Assembly: GCA_037176725.1 (NCBI GenBank)
Contig: JAZBRS010000029.1
Span: 40,992,001 to 41,056,000 of the forward strand
Length of the DNA: 64,000 bases
From: Posidonia oceanica
Lineage: Eukaryota > Streptophyta > Magnoliopsida > Alismatales > Posidoniaceae
Direction: 5' to 3'
In this document: in pieces, positions 56,800-64,000 of the stretch
Layout: the number at the start of each line of letters is the position of its first letter
How positions within the stretch are numbered: the first letter of the stretch is position 1
Notes under the pieces: model-generated
What the model was told of the DNA's origin: nothing
What the model saw: only the letters and a program-made list of their open reading frames with translations
The model's database searches: none
Translations under genes and position numbers: made by a program

Positions 56800-57260
56800 G
56801 TCCTCTGATATGGAGAGCCAAGATGCTAAAGTTGCCAGCACATCCGCATAGGCATTCTTGGCTCTACTCATAAAGGTGAAAAGGATCTCCTTGAATTCTT
56901 CAATGAGCTTCAGAAGGTACTCATGATATGACACAAGCTTGGGGTCCTTGATCTTCCATTCTCCATTGACCTGGGATATGACGAGCATCGCGTCCCCATA
57001 CACTCTCAACTGTCGCGCACCGTGCTCAAGTGCGAGTTGGAGTCTCAGGATGCATGCCTCGTATTCAGCTTCATTGTTGGTGCACTCAAAGATCAATTTC
57101 CTTGCAAAAGGGATCCATTGGCCATGTGATGACACGAGAACTGCACCGACGCCCCTGCCTCTCTTATTGACAGCACCATCAAAGTACAAATGCCAATGCT
57201 GCTCACCCTCGGGACCCTCTATCTCCGAGTCCTCCATGGTAAAAAGGATGTCCTCGTCAG
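56800..57260 (-). pseudogene. Element D second (archaeal-type) RNase H
   Basis: Part of the open stretch 57336-56572. All four acidic positions are present: HWHLYFDGAVN, NNEAEYEA, VYGDAMLVI and KNAYADVLATLAS. The family is a second RNase H between RT-RNase H and integrase, typical of Tat elements. Better preserved than in B. Confidence 0.88.
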
Positions 57261-57299
57261 GGAACTGTGTCTGGAGGGACTGATACTCAGGTAAAGGTA

Positions 57300-58660
57300 A
57301 GTCAGCCAAGTGGTCTGCCATTGCCTGCCCCTTCATTGACTTCTATGTGACGAAAGTGATGTCGTATTGGGATAACAACACTTGCCACTTGACGCATCTG
57401 CCTACTAGTGCTGGCTTTTGGAAGAGGAATTTCATCGGATCATTTCGACATAGAAGTAGGATAGGGTACGCCATCATGTAATGCCTCAATCTCTGTGTGG
57501 CCCAAACAAGAGATAGGTAGACCTTCTCAATGGTGCTGTACTTGCCCTCGCAGTCATTGAACTTCTTGCTGAGATAGTAGATGGCCCGCTCTCTACGACC
57601 TGACTCGTCGTGTTGGCCCAAGCCTGCACCCATGGAATGCTGAGTGGTGGAGAGATAGAGAAGCAGAGGTCTCCCCAGCATGGGAGGCACCAAAAATGGA
57701 GGCTTGACCAAGAGCTACTTGATCTTGTCAAATGCAGCCTAGCACTTGACATTCCAACTGATCTATGCATTCTTCCGCAGAAGCTTGAAGATCAGCTCAC
57801 AAATGAGCGTGAGCTACGCTATAAACCGATTGATATATTGTAGGCGCCCCAGGAGTCCTTTGACTTCCTTCTCAGTTGCAGGGGGAGGCATGTCAATGAT
57901 TGCTCTGGCCTTATTAGGATCCACGTCAATCCCTCTCTGGCTGATGATATAGCCCAAAAGCTTCCCAGAAGAAACTCCAAACACACATTTGTTGGGGTTG
58001 AGGCGAAGCTTGTAGCGCCTAAGGCGGTCAAAGAGCTTTCTCAGGTAGGATAAATGATCCTCGGACTCTTTGGACTTGGCGATCATATCGTCCACATAAA
58101 CCTCAACCTCCTGGTGCATGAGGTCGTGAAACAATGCAATCATGGCTCGCTGATATGTCGCCCCTGCATTCTTGAGTCCAAAAGGCATCATTCGATAGCA
58201 GAAGACTCCCTATGGGGTGATGAAGGATGTCTTTTCCATATCTTCCTCTACCATTCTGATTTGGTTGTAGCCTGAGAAGCCATCCATGAATGAAAGCATC
58301 TTGTGTCTCGCGGTATTGTCAACTAGGACATCAATGTGTGGCAGCGGGAAATCATCCTTGGGACTCGCCTTGTTTAGGTCCCTATAATCAATGCACATGC
58401 GGACCCAACCATCCTTCTTGGGTACCGGCACAACATTTGCAAGCCATTCTGATTACAGGACGACCTTGAGGAAATTGACATTGTGTTGCTTCACAATTTC
58501 CTCCTTGAGCATCAACAGCCATTACGGACGCCATTTTCTGAGTTTCTGCTTGATGGACTTTGCGTCCGGCTTTTGTGGCAGTGTATGTACCACTATCTCA
58601 ACATCAAGGCCAATCATGTCATCATAACTCCAGGCGAATACATCTACATATTCCATGAGG
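57300..58660 (-). pseudogene. Element D reverse transcriptase and RNase H
   Basis: RT: VPVPKKDGWVRMCIDYRDLN and SFMDGFSGYNQIR (58431-58210), TAG in place of Trp at ITP*GVF, then MMPFGLKNAGATYQRAM and VEVYVDDMIAKSKE (58191-58070), the YVDD catalytic box. RT-RNase H: LLLYLSTTQHSMGAGLG to QVLLSQYDITFVT (57660-57343). All in one frame, with stops where B has Gln or Trp (RWRP*WLL, VVL*SEW, FVT*KSM). Retains the length usual for the domain. Confidence 0.88.
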
Positions 58661-59886
58661 AATGCAATGAATTCTGCTCTAGCCTAGGGTGTCAACTTGG
58701 CATTGATGTGGATCTCCTTGACCTTTCAATTGTGCCGATGTTGATAACCTCCGTCTCCTCTTCAACATGGAGGTTTGGCCCTTTGGGGTCATCGTCATAA
58801 GGCTGGAATTCAGGCGTCGCTTCTTCTTCTATACCTACATCTTCCTCTTGATCATCCTCCTCTTCGTACGCAATAAGTTCCGAGAGGATCTCCTTCTCGA
58901 AAGTCGGATCAGTGACATAGAAGGAGAGGATGTGCTCGGTGCTCTGCCCTTGACGCTTCAAGATGGTCACGCTGACTCTGGTGTTCCTATATCGACACTG
59001 CATGACCTCTGCCCTGGTAGTCTCTAGACCTGCTGATAGACCAGGTCACTCTACTTCCACTACCTCTACTGTGTTTTTGGGGTTTTCCAAATTTTTCAAT
59101 TTTTTTGGATTTTCTATTCTATACACAGGTGATGTAGGAATCTGGCGGCTGTCCTTCTGCTGACTGATCTGACTGTTGCCACCTAGGTCACTGCCCAAAC
59201 CTAAATTGGCATTTTTTTTCACCCCCACCATGCTTAAGGTGGGGTTTGGGCTGAACATATCATCTAGACCCGCCTCCCGACTGCGGAGTGATCAACTCGT
59301 CGGGTGTAGTGGGTGCAACCTCCGACTCTTCCATGACCATGTTGGCTAGGTGGTCTTGTTGTTGGTCGGAACAATCAGGCTCGCAAACTGTGAGCACCGT
59401 CTTTCCCTTCCTCAGCACGTGCTGCTCTGCGGCATCCTCTGCCAATACAGTGTGTTGCTCTTGGAACAAAAGTTCCAAATCATCGAGCTAGCTGCCCATT
59501 TGGGCCTCTACCATTACTCCCTCATCCTCATCTAGAGCGAAATCAAGGTAGTAGGCTCCGACCGCCCCTGGGGCCACATGTTCAACTGTCTAGACCTCTC
59601 TGTCGATCTGATCTGTTTTTGTCACATGCTCTTCGTCTGAGTAGAAGTCCTCGATGCAGACCCACTCCTCTGTCGGTAGTGGGGATGCTTGGTACAATGC
59701 TGGTTGTGCTGATGCCTGACTCTTGTTGGGATCAAGAGTACCTGTGCTGATGAAGTTGGTGAGGTCCCACGGAATGACAAGCCTTCGGTTCTTTGAGCGC
59801 ACGAATCCATCCTTGTGAGACTGCCAGTCGTAGCCAAGTCTTTCGTTGTCTCTCCTCTCTGCTGCTGCAATGGGCTCGGCGATCCC
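58661..59886 (-). pseudogene. Element D pol linker
   Basis: Low-complexity acidic linker as in B: YLDFALDEDEGV, DDLELLFQEQHTVLAEDAAE (59478 downward), and EKEILSELIAYEEEDDQEED with PEFQPYDDDPKGPNLHVEEE (58900-58760). The stretch 59258-58692 reads in a different frame from the rest of pol, so two compensating shifts or a local rearrangement are present. No catalytic domain. Confidence 0.65.
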
Positions 59887-61554
59887 CTAGCCGTACCACC
59901 TGAGTGGTGTCCCTATCTCATAACCCCATTGGCGACATAAGTTCTCGAACATCAAAAAATGGTTGGAATGAACGGCCAGGCTGGCTCGTTCGAGAGCTGG
60001 AATGAAATTAACCGGCTCAAACCGGTTGACACGGTAAAGAATATCAGAAGGCTTAGGGTCGAACTGGATAGTCTGTAAAGAGACGAAAGAGACAGCCTCG
60101 ACTTTCTCCTTATCGAAGTTTTCCGCCATGACGACGACAACGTCGTCACCCCAACGGAACTTGATCATGCGATGGAGAGTCGAGGGGAGCACTTGATGCT
60201 TGTGGAGCCAAGGGCGCCCAAGCAGGAGGTTAAAAGAAGGCTCAAGATCAACGATGTAAAACTCTACGTCGCAGACAACAGGTCTTATGGTGAGGGGAAT
60301 GATTAGAATCCCCAGCGCATCATGGTGCGTGTTATCAAAGGCGCTCATTCCCTTTATAGCTAGTGTAATGTCCTCACCTTTGAATCCGAGTTGGCTTACT
60401 GTGCGCAAGGGACAGACATTGAGGCCTGCTCCATTATCAACCAATGTCAAGGGAATACGAAAAGTCTGGTACTGCACCGTGATGAACAAGGGTTGGTTAT
60501 GGTTTATCCCCACATCAGGCTCAATGGTCGGGGAGACGTGGGCAGTCTGGAAAACTCTAAAGAAGGCCTCCCTATGCTCTGAGGACGTATGGATGAGATC
60601 CCAGATGGAAATATCAGTCTTCACCTTCTTCAACTGACCGGTGATATCGGTAGAAGGTTGATCCTTCTTCGGAGCAATAGGGGATGAGGTGGAGGGTTGA
60701 GTTGGGCTGTCTACTATGAAAGTCCTAGCAGGCTGTCCCACGGGAGGTGAAGGAGTTGGCTCTGGGTAACTAGGCCTGGATGTCAGAGCTGCTGGCTGGT
60801 ACACCCTCCCAGACCATGTGATTTCTGCGCACACTTCTGTGGCATAATCATATGGAACACAGTGGGTGTCCCTAGTCAGGTTGATGACCAGTGGGATGTG
60901 AGCTGCTAACTCCGACGGGGCTACAGGTAGGTTGACAGGAGAGGAGACTGACTGAGACTGGTACTGAGTTGAGGGAGAAGGCCCTGGTTGAGATCGCGCC
61001 GATAGGCGGATAGGAGACTGAGCTTGGGATGGTGTGGCGGATGGCGCAGTGGTGCGCTCCGACTCTGCGGTCAAACGTATCATGTGAATTGCCGACTCGG
61101 AACTAGCGAGAGCCGACTGATACAAGTGCGTAGAAAAAGGCTTAGAGATGTGGTGAATCAAAGAAGAGGGATCCACTACTGGTGTGGCAGGCTCAGAAGG
61201 AAAGACACAATGAACTTCTGAGGGCCCAGCACCTCCCGAGCTCGAGTGTGGAGGCAAAGGCTGGTTGACTATATTGGTGTGCTGAGGTGTAAGGCCAAGT
61301 GTGGGTACAGGTGGTGGCACTGGAGTGGAGGCTGCCTCCTGAGTGTCAATAATGATGACCTTGCGGTCAATTAAGTCCTGAATCGCATTCCGCAATGTAA
61401 AACAATTATCAGTCGAGTGTCCCGCGGCTCGATGGAAACTGCAATAGAGGTTCGTGTTATACCAACGCGGAAGAGGACTCGACGGTGGGCGAACCTCAGG
61501 AAGCCTCAGGAGTGACGCGACCTTGGGAAAGACGGCACTCAAAGGTTCAACCAA
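59887..61554 (-). pseudogene. Element D gag C-terminus and protease (longest open stretch)
   Basis: A 555-codon open stretch. Zinc knuckle at residues 38-51 (C38, H41, H46, C51; LYCSFHRAAGHSTDNC); Pro/Ser/Thr-rich linker 70-300; protease with TLVDNGAGLNVCPL (active site D373-N-G-A-G) and LLLGRPWLH (443-451), the second conserved protease motif that B has lost. Compared with B it lacks about 25 residues before INHNQPL. It ends at a TAG (59884) after TPLRWYG. The protease is the best preserved in the window, but the polyprotein around it is broken. Confidence 0.88.
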
Positions 61555-63425
61555 TGGAGTATAGTTGCGCTGAGGATGCTGAGGTCGTCCCTGCCTCGAG
61601 CGTACCTACCGGACCGGTGGAGCAGGATACACTGGTTGGGTGGTGGGAGTGATCTGTGGTGTGTGTGTCCTAGGTGTTGGAGCATATATCACTTGACTCG
61701 TACTAGGCTGAGCCACCATGTTGATTGGCATGGCATGGGACTGAACGTATGCAACAAAGGACTTTGGAGGATCTCTCCTCCTAGGGTTGTTGTTGCTGTT
61801 GTTGTTGCTACTGCTGCCACTGTTGAGTTTGGCAGATGCAGATAGTGCGGGAAAGCTACCGCTACGGAGTGTTCTTTCCACGTGGACGCCTGCCTGAATC
61901 AATGATGAGAAGGTGGTGATAGGCTAAATGCTCAATAAGCCCCCTACGTCTGGCTGCGCACCTCGAATGATAATCTCAATAGACTCCTCATTGAAGGGCC
62001 TATCTCGAACTTGTGAGGCGAGGGTGCACCATCGGCCGACGTACTCCCCAAATGGCTCATAAGGTCTTTGCCTAGTGGAGACAAGATCCTCACGATTTGG
62101 AATCAAGTCGAGGTTGAAGGAGTACTGCTCCAGGAACGCCTGGTTGAGGTCGTTCCATGTCCGGATCATGGCCATGTCAAGGGAAGTTAACCACTTGAGC
62201 ACGGGGCCAGTTAGACTTTTTTGGAATAGGCGGATCAGGAGCCTGTCGTCAGTCTGAAGCTGTGCAAGGTCTCTGTAGTACGCCCGGAGATGAGAGATTG
62301 GGCAGCCCTTACTGTTATACTTCTTGAATTCCGGGGCATGGAAATTTACAGGGAGTATTGCCTCTGGGAAATAACAGAGGTCTCGAAATTAGTAGGGCCG
62401 GCGGTATCCACCCTGTGATGATCGTAGTGCCCTCTCTAGACCACCCACTCTAGCAAGGGGTGTGTCTAAGGGCACTGCCGATGGAAATTGTGCAGGTAGG
62501 GTAGGAGCCACGTACATTGAATAGGCTACCCCTGAGGGGTCCTCTGGATCTACCATCGCGCCACCTGGTGCCATGGCACGAGGGTCAGCGTATCCGTGCG
62601 ACGGTGCCGAAGGAAGTGGTGTGCATGATGGAGGCAAGAACTGTGGAGGCATAGAAAAGGGATATGCAGAAGACTGTGCTGTGTAGGGTGCAGAATAAGG
62701 AAGCAATAGCTGCTGCACTGGTATGGTGCCAGGCAACGGAGTCTATGCGTGTTGTGCTCCCGCCAAACCAAGGGGCTGACCACCAGATACCAGAGGTGGA
62801 AACTGTGCGCTAAGTGGTGTCTGTGCTGAAGGCACAGATGTCGTCCCCATTGCCGGTGAAGTGAGAAGCTGGGGCGATGGCCGAGGTGAAGGTGCAGTAG
62901 AGTGTGCCTGGTACACAAAAAATGTTGTTGGGGGACCTCAAGAGTAACTGGAAATACAGGTGTGCAAATAGTCTGAACCATACCCTACAGTGCCTGGACA
63001 AGCTCCATCACATGTTGATACTGCTCATCAGGGGTCCCGTCAGTGGGAAGACTGAAGTGCAGGACCGGTGAGGAACCAGATGCCAAAAGTGGCTGGGACA
63101 CAGACTGTCCAGAAAGCAAGGATCCTACAACAGAAGAGGACTCAACAGAGTGGGTGCCAAAAGTGTCAAAGCCCTGACTAAGGGGAGCAGTGAACTGGAA
63201 ACGCGGAGCACAAGTGGCAGTCACTGAAACAAACTCGATGACAGGCTCCGAACTAGCAAAGGTCGGTCGATGCCCCGAAACGAGCGGAGTGAAACTCCCA
63301 GGCGCTTGAGACTGGAATGCCTAATAGGAAGGAACAACAGAAGTAACAGCAAAGGAATGAGGAGTCAACAGCGAGGTCTCCTCCAAAGCAACAAAAAGCG
63401 AAGATTCGCCAACATGCTGGGCCAT
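61555..63425 (-). pseudogene. Element D gag N-terminus and core
   Basis: ATG at 63425 (MAQHVGES...). N-terminal Pro-rich segment, a frameshift at about 62900-62980, then the gag core (62350-61924): HLRAYYRDLAQLQTDDRLLI, KWLTSLDM, WNDLNQAFLEQYSFNLDLIP, EPFGEYVGRWCTLASQVRDR, ESIEIIIRGAQP. This is followed by an Asn/Ser-rich stretch and the MVAQPSTSQVIYAPTPR segment. Stops near 62390, 61923 and 61604. Shares its plan with A and B, with about 60-70% similarity by eye in the core. Confidence 0.85.
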
Positions 63426-64000
63426 GGCTAACCGTGAACGAGTGAGAATAGGGCTGCGGCGAAAGCCAAAAGGATGAAACCTACGAGGAGATATCATCGG
63501 AAATGACGAATAACTCGAGGAAAGATGGTCGAGAAAATGTCGCTATAGGGGTATCAGGGAAGGAACGACTCAAACTCCAACTAAGGAACTCACTCTCTAA
63601 CCTGTGCCAACACACAAAAACGAATGTCAGATCTCAGATAGACAAATGCAAATGTTATTAGGGTGGCATGGTGCATATGAATGCTTTCTAATATGCTCTC
63701 TCTCACCAAACTAAGTGTGTCCTAGTAGATATTCTACTCCGGGTTCTCACAGAGGGATATAGGTCTCCGACTCAAGGATAGAAATCAGGTGCCCGTTCTA
63801 AATCCTGGCTAAGGCTCAGGCAGAGAACGAGTGGTGTGTTGGGAGCTTCAACTCCTACTGTAGCAGCGAACTCATACTAACACCAACATGACCCCGGACA
63901 AGGGGAGACAGATCGGCACCTCGTCCCATGCCAATAGTCATGGAACAAAAGACCGGGACTGTCCTTCGTAGACTGATGGGTGGACTCAGAGGAGAAAATA
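63426..64000 (-). other. Element D leader (continues outside window)
   Basis: Non-coding on the minus strand, with the leader block shared by A and B: AGTCCACCCATCAG, GACCGATCTGTCTCCCC-like and CTTGTCCGGGGTCATGTTGG (63760-63990). Primer-binding site and 5' LTR should lie to the right. Confidence 0.65.

Overview
The window looks like plant nuclear heterochromatin and is almost entirely nested LTR retrotransposons of the Ty3/gypsy Tat (Ogre-like) lineage. The evidence is very long LTRs (about 2.5 to 6 kb), gag-pro-pol with two RNase H domains (the usual one plus a second RNase H between it and integrase), long non-coding leaders, long tandem-repeat regions between integrase and the 3' LTR, and matching primer-binding sites, polypurine tracts and target duplications. 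I see no intact host gene, rRNA, tRNA or CRISPR. The species cannot be named from this sequence; a large-genome flowering plant is the best guess.

Layout. Element A (+ strand) fills 1-15076 and resumes at 48537-49155: 5' LTR cut by the window edge (1-3137), a gag-only internal region (3138-10657) and a 3' LTR starting at 10658. Element B (+ strand, 15077-48531) inserted into A's 3' LTR and made a 5-bp duplication (CATTT, decayed to TATTT on the left). B has a 5' LTR (15077-26986), decayed gag-pro-RT-RH-aRNH-integrase (28324-37074), an extra sense-strand ORF resembling plant mobile domain/DUF7745 proteins (38573-39775), about 2 kb of hairpin-forming tandem repeats (40053-42240), and a 3' LTR (42804-48531). 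B's 5' LTR was in turn hit by element C, a solo LTR of the same family (18700-24632) flanked by CTTAT. To the right of A lies about 0.6 kb of an older, broken, exon-like minus-strand gene (49156-49780). Element D (minus strand, 49781 to beyond 64000) follows: its 3' LTR is on the left, then a repeat-rich 3' region (52258-55470), pol and gag (55471-63425) and the start of the leader.

How the parts relate. A, B and D are different families of one lineage and share unusual non-coding architecture: a covarying hairpin near the LTR 3' end, a nested fold around the polypurine tract and LTR start, and arrays of short hairpins (GATAAG...CTTATC and variants) in the 3' untranslated region in which both stem arms change together between families. 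All coding regions are broken. Most stops that can be compared between elements fit CAG, CGA or TGG turned into stop, as expected of long-methylated DNA. Some LTR ORFs are long only because minisatellites lack stop codons. The most interesting material is the shared structured non-coding sequence, the extra ORF in B, the palindrome array in D's LTR, and a sharply bounded gene-conversion tract between A's LTRs.
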